Shown here piece after piece: positions 17,074-25,069 of a stretch of 64,000 nucleotides of DNA. The DNA lies in contig NZ_CP021247.1 in the NCBI RefSeq assembly GCF_017309955.1, forward strand, positions 3,497,001 through 3,561,000, in the 5' to 3' direction. Positions within the stretch are counted from its first letter, which is position 1; every line of letters starts with the position of its first letter. The translations under genes were made by a program, and so were the position numbers. The notes beneath the pieces were generated by a model that saw nothing but the letters and a program-made list of their open reading frames with translations, did not search any database and had not been told where the DNA came from. This DNA comes from Novosphingobium sp. KA1. GTDB taxonomy: Bacteria > Pseudomonadota > Alphaproteobacteria > Sphingomonadales > Sphingomonadaceae.

Positions 17074-17775
17074 ATGACCCAGTTCCATCGCGATGCCGCC
17101 AAACGGCCTGCCACGACCCGCCCGCCATCCACCCGCGTTTTCACCCGCACATGGGGCATCGTCCTTGCCCTGACGGCCTCCGCCATGACCACCCCCGGCG
17201 CCGCGAGAGACGGCTCCGGCCTCTATGATCTGGTCGGCATGCGGGCGAGTTCGGCGGAACGCGAACTGCGCGATCGCGGTTATCGTTTCCAGACCGGTTA
17301 CGCCGGGGACAAGAACCGCCACGCCTTCTGGTGGAACAGCAAGCACGACCGCTGCGTGGACGTGAAGACCCGCGACGGACGCATTCGCGCCATCGACGAT
17401 GCCTCGGCCAAGGATTGCGGCAAGAAGTCCGGTTCGGGCACGGGAACCGCGGTGGCCGTCGTCGCCGGTGCCGCGCTGATCGCCGCCCTCGCAGCGTCCG
17501 CTTCGCACAAGTCGGACGCCAAGAAGAGCAGCGACGGCCCCTCAGGCAACGGAAACGGCGCCGTCACCGTGTCTGACCTCAACGGCTGGCGCGCCTCCAC
17601 GGCCGACAGCGAACTGCGCAATCGCGGCTTCGCCAATGTCGACGCCTTCCAGAGCGGCAATACCTCCTACACGATCTGGTATCGCCGGGAATCCGCCCAG
17701 TGCGTGCAGATGACCACCGCGGACGGCAAGGCCAGCGACGTGCGCGACATCGGCACGCACGAGAAGTGCAAGTGA
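17074..17775 (+). CDS. Exported protein with duplicated PASTA-like domain
   Basis: A 233-residue protein. A basic N-terminus and hydrophobic stretch (WGIVLALTASAMTTPGAAR) form a signal peptide or anchor. Two homologous segments follow: about 47-115 (DLVGMRASSAERELRDRGY ... KDC) and about 165-233 (DLNGWRASTADSELRNRGF ... EKC). Each has an aromatic-rich strand, then RCVDVKT/QCVQMTT, and a final cysteine. They flank a hydrophobic, possibly membrane-spanning segment (GTAVAVVAGAALIAALAASA). The DLVGMxAxxAExxLRxRGY pattern recalls PASTA modules, but function is unknown. CGGAGG at 17063-17069 supports ATG 17074. Confidence 0.72.
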   Translation: MTQFHRDAAKRPATTRPPSTRVFTRTWGIVLALTASAMTTPGAARDGSGLYDLVGMRASSAERELRDRGYRFQTGYAGDKNRHAFWWNSKHDRCVDVKTRDGRIRAIDDASAKDCGKKSGSGTGTAVAVVAGAALIAALAASASHKSDAKKSSDGPSGNGNGAVTVSDLNGWRASTADSELRNRGFANVDAFQSGNTSYTIWYRRESAQCVQMTTADGKASDVRDIGTHEKCK

Positions 17776-17779
17776 TGCC

Positions 17780-19723
17780 TCACCCGCCCGGGTGATAGAA
17801 ATCGTAGATCGTCTGCGCCACTGCCGCGCTGACGCCGGGGGCACGCTGGAGGTCTTCCAGGCTGGCCGCCCTCACCTTGCCCGCCGTGCCGAAGTGCAGC
17901 AGCAGGGCACGCTTGCGCGCCGGGCCGATGCCGGGGATCTCGTCCAGCGGGCTGGCGGTGATCGCGCGGCTGCGCTTGGCGCGGTGCGCACCGATCACGA
18001 AGCGGTGAACCTCGTCGCGCAGGCGCTGGAGATGGAACAGCAGCGGTGAGTTCACCGGCAGCATCTTCTCGCGCCCGTCGGGGAAGTGGAACACCTCGCG
18101 CCCTTCGCGCCCGTGGTTGGGGCCCTTGGCGATGGCGATGAGGTTGACGTCCTCGATGCCGAGTTCCTCCAGCGCGTCCTTCACCGCGCTCATCTGCCCC
18201 TTGCCGCCGTCGATCAGCACGAGGTCGGGCCATGTCCCGCTTTCGCGCTCGGGGTCTTCTTCCTGAACACGGCCGAAGCGGCGGGTCATGACTTCGCGCA
18301 TCATCGCAAAGTCGTCGTTCGACTGCGCCTCGCGGATGTTGAACTTGCGGTACTGGCTGGTGAGGAAACCCTCCGGCCCCGCCACCACCATCGCGCCGAC
18401 CGCCTTGCTGCCCTGAATGTGCGAGTTGTCGTAGACTTCCACGCGCTGCGGCAGGTCCGGCAGTTCCAGGAATTCGGCCATCTCGCGCCAGATCTTCGCC
18501 TGCGATCCGCGTTCGGCCATGCGCCGGTCGAGCGCCTCGACCGCATTGCGCAGGGCCTGGTCCATCAGCCGGCGGCGGTTGCCGCGCTGGGGGACCGAGA
18601 TCTCGACCTTGCCGCCCGCCAGTTCCCGGAACGCCTCGGCCATGAGTTCGGCCTCGGGCAGTTCACGGTCGACCAGGATCGTGCGCGCGGGCGGCACTTC
18701 CTCGTAGAACTGGGCGAGAAAGCTCTGGAACACCTCTTCTTCCGACAGTCCCTCGGTGTGGCTCGGGAAAAACGCGCGGTGCCCCCAGTTCTGGCCGCCG
18801 CGAATGAAAAAGGCCTGCACGCCGATCTGGCCGTTCCTGGCCGCCATCGCGAAGATGTCGGCGCTGTCCATGCCCTCGGCATTGATCGCCTGACTGCCCT
18901 GGATGAACGTCGCCGCGCGCAGACGGTCGCGCAGCATGGCGGCGCGCTCGAAGTCCAGCGCTTCGGCGGCTTCGGCCATCTGGCTCTCGATCTTCTTCTG
19001 CACCGCGCTGGACTTGCCGCCGAGGAAGTCCTTGGCCTCCTTCACGAGTTCGCCGTAACCCGCCTCGTCGATCCGGCCGACGCAAGGGGCCGAACAGCGC
19101 TTGATCTGGTAGAGCAGGCAGGGCCGGTCGCGCCGCGCGAAGAAGCTGTCGGTGCAGGAGCGCAGCAGGAACAGCTTCTGCAGCGCGTTGATCGTGGTGT
19201 TGACCGATCCGGCACTGGCGAAGGGGCCGTAATAATTGCCCTTCATCTTGCGCGCGCCGCGATGCTTCATGATGCGCGGGAAGTCATGCTCGGCGCGCAG
19301 CAGGATAAAGGGGAACGACTTGTCGTCGCGCAGCAGCACGTTGTAGGCGGGGCGGAAGCGCTTGATCAGCTGCGCTTCCAGCAGCAGCGCCTCGGCCTCG
19401 GAATTGGTGGTGACGATGGTCATGCTGCGCGTCTGGCTGACCATGCGCTGCAGGCGGATCGGCAAGCGTTCCCACTGCGTGTAATTGGTCACGCGGTTGC
19501 GCAGCACCCGCGCCTTGCCGACGTAGAGCACGTCGCCGCGCGCGTCCTGCATGCGGTAGACGCCGGGCTTGGCGGGCAGCGTGCGCACGACCTCGCGGAT
19601 CGCTTCCACGCCTTTCATCAGGTCGGGCTGGTCCGAGCCGCGCAGGGCCGAGGTCGCCTGCTCCTCGTTGAAGCGTGCGGTGCCCTTGGGGTGTTCAGGA
19701 GTTCCGGCAGGTGTTCGCGCCAT
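17780..19723 (-). CDS. uvrC: Excinuclease ABC subunit C
   Basis: UvrC makes both incisions during nucleotide excision repair. The 647-residue protein has the GIY-YIG domain (KPGVYRMQDARGDVLYVGKA) for the 3' cut, a UVR motif that binds UvrB (KKIESQMAEAAEALDFERAA), the RNase H-like 5' endonuclease region (EVYDNSHIQGSKAVGAMVV), and tandem helix-hairpin-helix motifs (IPGIGPARKRALLLHFG). ATG 19723 is preferred; an in-frame GTG at 19768 lies inside a 10-bp inverted repeat (19741-19750/19762-19771). The stop is 4 bases from the convergent neighbour's stop. Confidence 0.95.
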   Translation of the reverse strand: MARTPAGTPEHPKGTARFNEEQATSALRGSDQPDLMKGVEAIREVVRTLPAKPGVYRMQDARGDVLYVGKARVLRNRVTNYTQWERLPIRLQRMVSQTRSMTIVTTNSEAEALLLEAQLIKRFRPAYNVLLRDDKSFPFILLRAEHDFPRIMKHRGARKMKGNYYGPFASAGSVNTTINALQKLFLLRSCTDSFFARRDRPCLLYQIKRCSAPCVGRIDEAGYGELVKEAKDFLGGKSSAVQKKIESQMAEAAEALDFERAAMLRDRLRAATFIQGSQAINAEGMDSADIFAMAARNGQIGVQAFFIRGGQNWGHRAFFPSHTEGLSEEEVFQSFLAQFYEEVPPARTILVDRELPEAELMAEAFRELAGGKVEISVPQRGNRRRLMDQALRNAVEALDRRMAERGSQAKIWREMAEFLELPDLPQRVEVYDNSHIQGSKAVGAMVVAGPEGFLTSQYRKFNIREAQSNDDFAMMREVMTRRFGRVQEEDPERESGTWPDLVLIDGGKGQMSAVKDALEELGIEDVNLIAIAKGPNHGREGREVFHFPDGREKMLPVNSPLLFHLQRLRDEVHRFVIGAHRAKRSRAITASPLDEIPGIGPARKRALLLHFGTAGKVRAASLEDLQRAPGVSAAVAQTIYDFYHPGG

Positions 19724-19740
19724 GCCCGCCAGATAGGGTA

Positions 19741-19771
19741 TCCGTGCCGGATCGGGTAGCCCCGGCACGGA
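19741..19771 (-). promoter_or_regulatory. Inverted repeat in the uvrC 5' region
   Basis: TCCGTGCCGG (19741-19750) and its exact reverse complement (19762-19771) flank an 11-base loop, 18 bases upstream of the uvrC start at 19723. It could be an operator or 5' leader hairpin; no matching regulator is evident. Confidence 0.4.
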
Positions 19772-19785
19772 TCAATCCAGAGTCC

Positions 19786-19924
19786 GTTTGAAAAATGCCC
19801 GTGGGGCATTTTTGATGCGGTACCGGCCCGCTCCCCCACCCGACCTCCCACAACAGTGTATCCTGGATGGGAGGTCGGGTGGGGGAGCGGGCCGGTGCCG
19901 CAAAATCCGCCCATGGCGGATTTT
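19786..19924. repeat. Composite triple-hairpin intergenic element, copy 2
   Basis: Three hairpins lie back to back. The first has arms AAAAATGCCC/GGGCATTTTT (19791-19813). The second is a very long one with 34-bp arms (19817-19850 and 19868-19901, one mismatch) and a 17-base loop. The third has arms AAAATCCGCC/GGCGGATTTT (19902-19924). The middle element shares its core (GGTACCnGCCCGCTCCC) with 5454-5516, and the left edge is the exact reverse complement of 5534-5550. It lies between the receptor stop and uvrC, both on the minus strand, and the outer hairpins look like terminators. Confidence 0.85.
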
Positions 19925-19935
19925 CAGACAAGTAC

Positions 19936-22569
19936 TCAGAACATCTTGCGCACGTCGATGCCGATCACACGACCTTGCGGGCTGCGATAGGCGCGCTGGT
20001 AGGCGATCGGCGTCAGGCCATTGTCGTCGGTGACCTTCTGGCGCGAATCGAGCAGGTTGTCGGCCACGAACGACACGCGCATGCCCTTGAGGAACGGCAC
20101 TTTCTTCACCAGCTCTTCCTTGCGGCCGAGGTCGGCGAAGATGCGCAGGTTGGCCACGAACGTGCTGCCGAAGCGCAAGTCGGTGCTGCCCGGCGCGCCG
20201 GTGCCGTCCACCGTGCTGGGCGCATCCCACTCGGCCTTCAGGCGGAAACCGTAGCCGTTGGAGAACAGGCCGCCCTCGGCCTCGATGGCATGGCGCGGCA
20301 CGCCGCCCGCCGTCAGCGCCTCGCCGTTCAGCTGGTCGAGTTCGGGCACACCCTCGGCGATCCGCACCCGGTCGGTAAAGCGCCAGGTGTGGTAGATCGA
20401 CAGGTTCCAGCGCGTACCCTGCGGCCCGCGACCACCGCCCATCATCGGCGGCGGCCCGCCGGAGCCGCCCGGACCACCAGGGCCACGAGCTCCGGCACCG
20501 GCACCGCCCGGTCCCCCCGAAGAAGGCCCGCCCGGCGGCGGCCCGCCAAATCCGCCCGGACCGCCCTGCCCTTGCGCGCCGATGCTGCCCGAGAGATTGA
20601 GCCCCCAGCGGATGCGCGAACTGGTTTCCTGATCGAACGTCACCGCACGGCGGTCCAGCGCGATCAGGTTGCCGTCGGCATCACGCGTCACCCGGCCCGC
20701 GAAGGCGGATTCCACCGCCGGGGTCAGCATCGGGAAGGCCTCGGAGACGTCGTTCGATCGGTTGTGGAAGTACTCCACCATCAGGTTGGAGCGCTGCAGG
20801 AACGGCAGCTGCCAGGTCGCGCCCAGCTTGATGTCGCGCTGCTTTTCCTTGACCAGATCGGGATTGCCGCCGCTCGTCACCGTCACCAGCGCCGTCCGGT
20901 TCTGGGTGAAGTCGTAGACCGAGACGTTGTAGGTCTGCACGATCGGCGCGCCGAGCTGGGTGAGCGTGGGCGCCGCCTCCTCGACGATATAGCTCGCCTG
21001 GAAGCTCAGCCTGTCGGTCGGCGACCAGGTGACACCTGCGCTCCAGTTGTAAAGCGTGCCGAAGTCCGAGAGGTGATCGAGCCCGCCGCTGAGGTTCAGC
21101 GTGATGTCGCCCACCGCCCCCAGCGTATCGCGGCTGCGGCTGGTCAGCGGCAGCGCGAGATTGACGAGGCCCGAGAGGTCCCCGCGCGTCAGGCCGATCC
21201 GGCCCACATCGGAAGCCGTGTTCTCGCTATTGCTATGCGTATAGTCGTAGCCGCCCTTGAAAGTCAGGTTGGCATCGCCCGCCGGCATCGTGAACGGACG
21301 GCCCGAAAGCGTCGCCATCGAGGACAATGTCGTCGTGCGGTTACGCGCTTCGTCCACACCGGCACCGGGCACGAAAGGCAGGGCCCCGTCGATGGCCAGA
21401 TCGCCCGCCGCCGCCGCCGCGACCAGACCCGAGGTGTCCCGGCGCCGGTCGGTATCGGTCTGGGTGATCGTGTAGCCGGCATCGTTGGTCACGTTGAAAT
21501 TCCAGGTGCCGAGCATGCGGCTATAGCCAAGCCCGGCCTGGAACTGGTTGGTCTCCACCCGCGTCGCCAGCGGATCGGGCAAGGCGCGGACCGCCGAATC
21601 GCCGTCCTGCACCAGCGTGACTGTATCGAGGCCCGACCAGCTGTTGGTGACCGAATGTGTGAAGGTGCCGTTGGTGGTGAACGAACCGTCGAGCCCGTCC
21701 TTGCCGATGCCCTGTGTCATGGTGCCGTTCAGCGTGAATTCGGAATCGGCTGCCGCAAGGCTGCGATAGTGCGCCGGGCTGGGATCCCCCGCGACGGTGG
21801 GAACGCTGCCCTCGGCCTGCGTGACGCCCCGCTCGTCCTCGGTGAGCATCGAGGTATCGCTATATTTTGCGGTGACGTTGTAACGGCGCGGCCCGGCCAC
21901 CTTGAACAGCCCGGTCTGCAATTCGTAATTGTCATAGCCGCCGCGCGTCGGGCGGTTGTATTCCCCGGCGGCGGTCGCGGCGTCGAACTTCTTCTTGAGG
22001 ATGATGTTCACCACCCGCTGGTTGGCGGCATACCCGAAACGCAGGGCGACCTCCTCGGGCAGGACTTCCAGGCGGCGGATGGCCTCGGGCGGAATGTCGC
22101 GCATCTCGCGGAAGCTGGTGATGCGCTGGCCGTTGACCAGCATCACCGGCCCGCCGCTTCCCCGCCCGCGGCCGCTGCCGGTCTGCGGCGAGATCGCATC
22201 GATCAGTTCGCTGATCGAGTTGACGCCGTACGCGGCAATGTCGTCCTCGTCGAAGGTCTGGATCGGCTGCTGCGGCACATCGAGCTGCCCCGCGACCCGC
22301 GCCGCGGTGACGACGATGTCCTTGCCGCGCGTGGTGGGCACGATCGTCACCGTGCCTTGCGCATTCAGCTGCGCTTCCGGATCCGGTTTCGGCGCTGCGG
22401 AACTGGCCGGCGCGCTCCCGGCGCCGCCGGACGCTTCCGCCGCATCGTCATGCACCGTGCTCAGCCTGCCGGTGGCTGCCACCGGCCCGTCCTGCGCATG
22501 GGCCAGGACAGGAGCCATCGCCGACAGGCTGACGCCCGCCGCAAAGGCGATCGTATGAACACTACGCAA
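19936..22569 (-). CDS. TonB-dependent outer-membrane receptor
   Basis: An 877-residue TonB-dependent transporter. A signal peptide (about 26 residues, ending APVLAHAQ) precedes the plug domain with DIAAYGVNSISELIDAISPQ and GGPVMLVNGQRI. The barrel ends in a terminal phenylalanine (IDVRKMF), as outer-membrane proteins do. A Gly/Pro-rich stretch at about residues 660-710 is an unusual loop insertion. TTG 22569 is chosen because GGAG lies 7 bases upstream and the signal peptide follows directly. No TonB box is obvious and no transport or substrate genes adjoin, so the ligand is unknown. Confidence 0.88.
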   Translation of the reverse strand: MRSVHTIAFAAGVSLSAMAPVLAHAQDGPVAATGRLSTVHDDAAEASGGAGSAPASSAAPKPDPEAQLNAQGTVTIVPTTRGKDIVVTAARVAGQLDVPQQPIQTFDEDDIAAYGVNSISELIDAISPQTGSGRGRGSGGPVMLVNGQRITSFREMRDIPPEAIRRLEVLPEEVALRFGYAANQRVVNIILKKKFDAATAAGEYNRPTRGGYDNYELQTGLFKVAGPRRYNVTAKYSDTSMLTEDERGVTQAEGSVPTVAGDPSPAHYRSLAAADSEFTLNGTMTQGIGKDGLDGSFTTNGTFTHSVTNSWSGLDTVTLVQDGDSAVRALPDPLATRVETNQFQAGLGYSRMLGTWNFNVTNDAGYTITQTDTDRRRDTSGLVAAAAAGDLAIDGALPFVPGAGVDEARNRTTTLSSMATLSGRPFTMPAGDANLTFKGGYDYTHSNSENTASDVGRIGLTRGDLSGLVNLALPLTSRSRDTLGAVGDITLNLSGGLDHLSDFGTLYNWSAGVTWSPTDRLSFQASYIVEEAAPTLTQLGAPIVQTYNVSVYDFTQNRTALVTVTSGGNPDLVKEKQRDIKLGATWQLPFLQRSNLMVEYFHNRSNDVSEAFPMLTPAVESAFAGRVTRDADGNLIALDRRAVTFDQETSSRIRWGLNLSGSIGAQGQGGPGGFGGPPPGGPSSGGPGGAGAGARGPGGPGGSGGPPPMMGGGRGPQGTRWNLSIYHTWRFTDRVRIAEGVPELDQLNGEALTAGGVPRHAIEAEGGLFSNGYGFRLKAEWDAPSTVDGTGAPGSTDLRFGSTFVANLRIFADLGRKEELVKKVPFLKGMRVSFVADNLLDSRQKVTDDNGLTPIAYQRAYRSPQGRVIGIDVRKMF

Positions 22570-22792
22570 CTCGGATCTCCGCCAAAAGACAGGGTCGCTA
22601 TCCCCCGCAGGGCAGATGCCGCGAGTGCGAAACGGCCGCAAGCCGACCTGCGGTAACATTTTGTCGCAAGGCCGCTGCCAGAAGGTGAAATCCGGTCAAT
22701 TCAACCGAATGTTCGCCAAGGCTTCCATTTTCGGCGAGTCGTGGCTATGTCGCGCCCCAACGACAAAGCTAGCTTACGGATATTGATCGCCG
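22570..22792. other. Divergent promoter region between the receptor gene and infA
   Basis: A 223-base gap separates the divergent starts of the TonB-dependent receptor and infA, so it must carry both promoters. I see no clear -35/-10 pair and no strong palindrome. Confidence 0.45.
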
Positions 22793-23038
22793 ATGGCGAA
22801 AGAAGAACTTCTCGAAATGCGCGGCCGTGTGGTCGAACTGCTTCCCAACGCGATGTTCCGCGTCGAGCTCGAAAATGGCCACGAGATCCTGGGCCACACC
22901 GCCGGCAAGATGCGCAAGAACCGCATCCGCGTGCTCGTCGGTGACGAGGTCCTCGTCGAACTGACCCCTTACGACCTTACCAAGGGCCGTATCACCTACC
23001 GCTTCATGCCTGGTCGCGGTGGCCCCGGTCAGTACTGA
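22793..23038 (+). CDS. infA: Translation initiation factor IF-1
   Basis: An 81-residue S1-like OB-fold protein that binds the ribosomal A site during initiation. Sequence [20 protein letters not shown] and the later [13 protein letters not shown] and [11 protein letters not shown] segments are near-invariant in the family; the C-terminus is slightly extended (GGPGQY) as in other sphingomonads. It is first in an infA-maf-RNase-yacG run. A GTCCCC-TGAA-GGGGAC hairpin lies 6 bases after the stop. Confidence 0.97.
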   Translation: MAKEELLEMRGRVVELLPNAMFRVELENGHEILGHTAGKMRKNRIRVLVGDEVLVELTPYDLTKGRITYRFMPGRGGPGQY

Positions 23039-23044
23039 TGCCGC

Positions 23045-23060
23045 GTCCCCTGAAGGGGAC
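23045..23060 (+). terminator. Hairpin between infA and maf
   Basis: GTCCCC (23045-23050), tetraloop TGAA, GGGGAC (23055-23060), followed by GCTATCGTTT. It sits directly after infA and before the likely maf start at 23088. It may be a weak terminator or attenuator that lets infA be made in excess over maf. Confidence 0.5.
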
Positions 23061-23087
23061 GCTATCGTTTCGGCTGGCCCCGTTTCG

Positions 23088-23675
23088 GTGAACGACGCTT
23101 CAGGCGGACCGCGCCTGCTGCTTGCCTCGGCGAGCCCGCGTCGGCGCGAACTGATCGGACGGCTTGGCGTGACACCGCACGCCGTCGTCGCCGCCGACAT
23201 CGACGAGACGCATGACGCGCGCGAACATCCGCGCGCCTACGCCCGCCGCATGGCGCGCAAAAAGGCGCTCGCGGTGACTGCGGACGACGTGCATATCCTG
23301 GCAGGCGACACGGTTGTGGCCTGCGGACGCCGCGTGCTGCCCAAGGCCGAGGACGAGAAGACCGCGCGCGAATGCCTCGCGCTGCTCTCGGGCCGCCGTC
23401 ACCGCGTGCTTTCCGCCATTGCCCTCAGATCCCCCGACGGCACCCTGCGCGAACGGCTGTCCGAAACGATCGTCTGCTTCAAGTCGCTCTCGAAGGATGA
23501 GGTCGAGGCCTATATCGCCGGCGGCGAGTGGCACGGCAAGGCAGGCGGTTATGCCATCCAGGGCAGTGCCGAAGGGCTGATCACCTGGATTTCCGGCAGC
23601 CATTCCGGCGTCGTCGGCCTCCCCCTGTTCGAAACGCGCGCGCTGCTCAAGGCAGCCGGCTTCGCCATTGGCTGA
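23088..23675 (+). CDS. maf: Maf-like nucleotide pyrophosphatase
   Basis: Maf proteins hydrolyse non-canonical or pyrimidine nucleoside triphosphates (house-cleaning). The 195-residue protein has [26 protein letters not shown], and [15 protein letters not shown] with the conserved catalytic positions. Start GTG 23088 gives a normal-length N-terminus; an earlier in-frame GTG at 23019 inside infA would add 23 non-conserved residues. It overlaps the next gene by 8 bases. Confidence 0.88.
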   Translation: MNDASGGPRLLLASASPRRRELIGRLGVTPHAVVAADIDETHDAREHPRAYARRMARKKALAVTADDVHILAGDTVVACGRRVLPKAEDEKTARECLALLSGRRHRVLSAIALRSPDGTLRERLSETIVCFKSLSKDEVEAYIAGGEWHGKAGGYAIQGSAEGLITWISGSHSGVVGLPLFETRALLKAAGFAIG

Positions 23676-24642
23676 ATGGCTGGTCGAGGACGGGATCGGC
23701 GAGACCCGCGCGGTCCTCGTCGATAACGGCACCGTTCTGGCCGCCCGGCTGGAATGGCACACCGGCCTGAGGTCCGGCGAAGTGGCCGATGCCGTGCTTA
23801 TCAGCCGCAGCAAGGGGGCGAAGCGCGGCACCGCCCGCTTCCCCTCGGGCGAGGAAGCCCTGGTCGACGGACTGCCCGCCGATGCCAGTGAAGGCGCACC
23901 GATCCGGCTGATCGTCACCCGCTCCGCGATGGCCGAGACCGGCCGCCTCAAGCGCGCCCAGGCGCGGCCCAGCGAACTGGACCCGCGCCCGGCCCCCTCG
24001 CTCGGCGAATCGCTGCGCGCAGGCGGCATGGCGGTACGCCGTCTGCGCGCCTTTGCCGAAGATCCCTGGCCCGAACTCTTCGCCGAGGCCTTCTCGGGCG
24101 AAGTCCTGTTCGACGGCGGCGCGCTGCTGGTCATCCCGACCCCGGCGATGACGCTGATCGACATCGACGGCACCCTGCCCCCTGCCGCGCTTGCCCGCGC
24201 GGCCGTGCCGGCAATCGCCCGCGCGCTGGAACAGTTCGACCTTGGCGGATCGATCGGCATCGATTTCCCGACGCTGGAGCGCAAGGACGAGCGCAAGGCC
24301 ATTGACCAGGCGCTGGCCGAGGCGCTCGACCACTGGCCGCACCAGTCCACGGCAATGAACGGCTTCGGCTTCGTGCAGATCATCGCCCGGCTGGAACGCC
24401 CCTCGATTCTCCACCGCCTGCACCACGATCCCGCCGGCGCCTGCGCCCGCCTGCTGCTGCGCCAGGCCGAGCGCGTCACGCAGCCGGGCACGCTCCTGCT
24501 CACCGCCCATCCGCGTGTGCGGGCAAAAGTCCTGCCGCAGTGGGAGGCCGAACTCGCCCGCCGCACCGGCCGCGCGCTGCAATGGCACGAGGACGCCGCG
24601 CTTGCGCTCACCGGCGGATTCGCGCAGGCGATCACGTCATGA
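23668..24642 (+). CDS. Reduced ribonuclease E/G family protein
   Basis: A 324-residue relative of RNase E/G. The catalytic DNase I-like core is recognisable, with metal-binding aspartates in LIDIDGTL and IGIDFP and the RNase H-like region before it. It is much shorter than RNase G (about 490) or E, the S1 domain is weakly preserved at best, and the CPxCxG zinc-link is absent. Sphingomonads carry such reduced paralogues at this locus; a full rne is probably elsewhere. Start TTG 23668 overlaps the maf stop. It overlaps yacG by 4 bases. Confidence 0.78.
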   Translation: MAEWLVEDGIGETRAVLVDNGTVLAARLEWHTGLRSGEVADAVLISRSKGAKRGTARFPSGEEALVDGLPADASEGAPIRLIVTRSAMAETGRLKRAQARPSELDPRPAPSLGESLRAGGMAVRRLRAFAEDPWPELFAEAFSGEVLFDGGALLVIPTPAMTLIDIDGTLPPAALARAAVPAIARALEQFDLGGSIGIDFPTLERKDERKAIDQALAEALDHWPHQSTAMNGFGFVQIIARLERPSILHRLHHDPAGACARLLLRQAERVTQPGTLLLTAHPRVRAKVLPQWEAELARRTGRALQWHEDAALALTGGFAQAITS

Positions 24643-24833
24643 CCACCAAGACCCGCAAGTGCCCGATCTGCGGCAATCCGCGCAGCGAAGAGCACACTCC
24701 GTTCTGCTCCAAGGGCTGCCGCGACCGCGACCTCCTGAAATGGCTCGACGACGGCTATGCCCTGCCCGGCCAGCCCGCCGACCCGGATCTGCCGGAACTG
24801 TCGCGGCCGAATATTTTTCCACAGGACGATTAA
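24639..24833 (+). CDS. yacG: DNA gyrase inhibitor YacG
   Basis: A 64-residue zinc protein. The four cysteines in CPICG (residues 8 and 11) and CSKGC (23 and 27) fit the C-x2-C...C-x3-C zinc site of YacG, followed by the typical [18 protein letters not shown]. YacG binds GyrB and inhibits gyrase. Start ATG 24639 overlaps the RNase stop by 4 bases. The gene is last in the infA run. Confidence 0.93.
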   Translation: MTTKTRKCPICGNPRSEEHTPFCSKGCRDRDLLKWLDDGYALPGQPADPDLPELSRPNIFPQDD

Positions 24834-24853
24834 GACCCGATGTCATTTTAAGG

Positions 24854-24882
24854 TTGCCAAGGCCCGCTGCCTTCGCCATAGG
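24854..24882 (+). promoter_or_regulatory. Candidate promoter of tRNA-Phe
   Basis: TTGCCA (24854-24859), a 17-base spacer and CATAGG (24877-24882) make a plausible sigma-70-type promoter about 50 bases before the tRNA. Confidence 0.4.
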
Positions 24883-24932
24883 CCCGCCACCGACACGGTA
24901 CGGAAGCTTCGGCACCGCACCGGACCAGGGAT

Positions 24933-25008
24933 GCCCGGGTAGCTCAGTTGGTAGAGCACATGACTGAAAATCATGGTGTCGGCGGTTCGATCCCGTCCCC
25001 GGGCACCA
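24933..25008 (+). tRNA. tRNA-Phe (anticodon GAA), CCA encoded
   Basis: A 76-base cloverleaf: acceptor arms GCCCGGG (24933-24939) and CCCGGGC, a D arm with AGCTCAGTTGGTAGAGC, anticodon stem CATGA/TCATG with loop CTGAAAA giving anticodon GAA, and T arm with GGTTCGATCC. The 3' CCA is encoded at 25006-25008. These last bases also form part of the terminator stem. Confidence 0.97.
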
Positions 25009-25041
25009 CTTCCTCAGCAGGAAGTGGTGCCTTTTCCTTTT
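25002..25041 (+). terminator. tRNA-Phe terminator overlapping the tRNA 3' end
   Basis: A perfect 13-bp stem (25002-25014 with 25019-25031, loop CAGC) is followed by TTTTCCTTTT. The left arm includes the last tRNA bases and the encoded CCA, so termination and 3' processing share sequence. Confidence 0.9.
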
Positions 25042-25069
25042 CCGCTCCCTGAAATTTCATAGCGCCCTT

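Noticed and set aside
14141..17077. A long open frame opposite the M1 aminopeptidase gene
   Set aside because: It mirrors the real gene, has Arg/Gly-rich composition with no recognisable domain, and arises from high GC at third codon positions.
19786..19924. CRISPR-like or att-like array
   Set aside because: The repeats are inverted hairpin arms, not regularly spaced direct repeats with unique spacers, and no cas or integrase gene is present.
24933..25008. Genomic island insertion at tRNA-Phe
   Set aside because: tRNA 3' ends are common att sites, but no integrase or direct repeat of the tRNA end is found; the downstream match is the inverted terminator arm.
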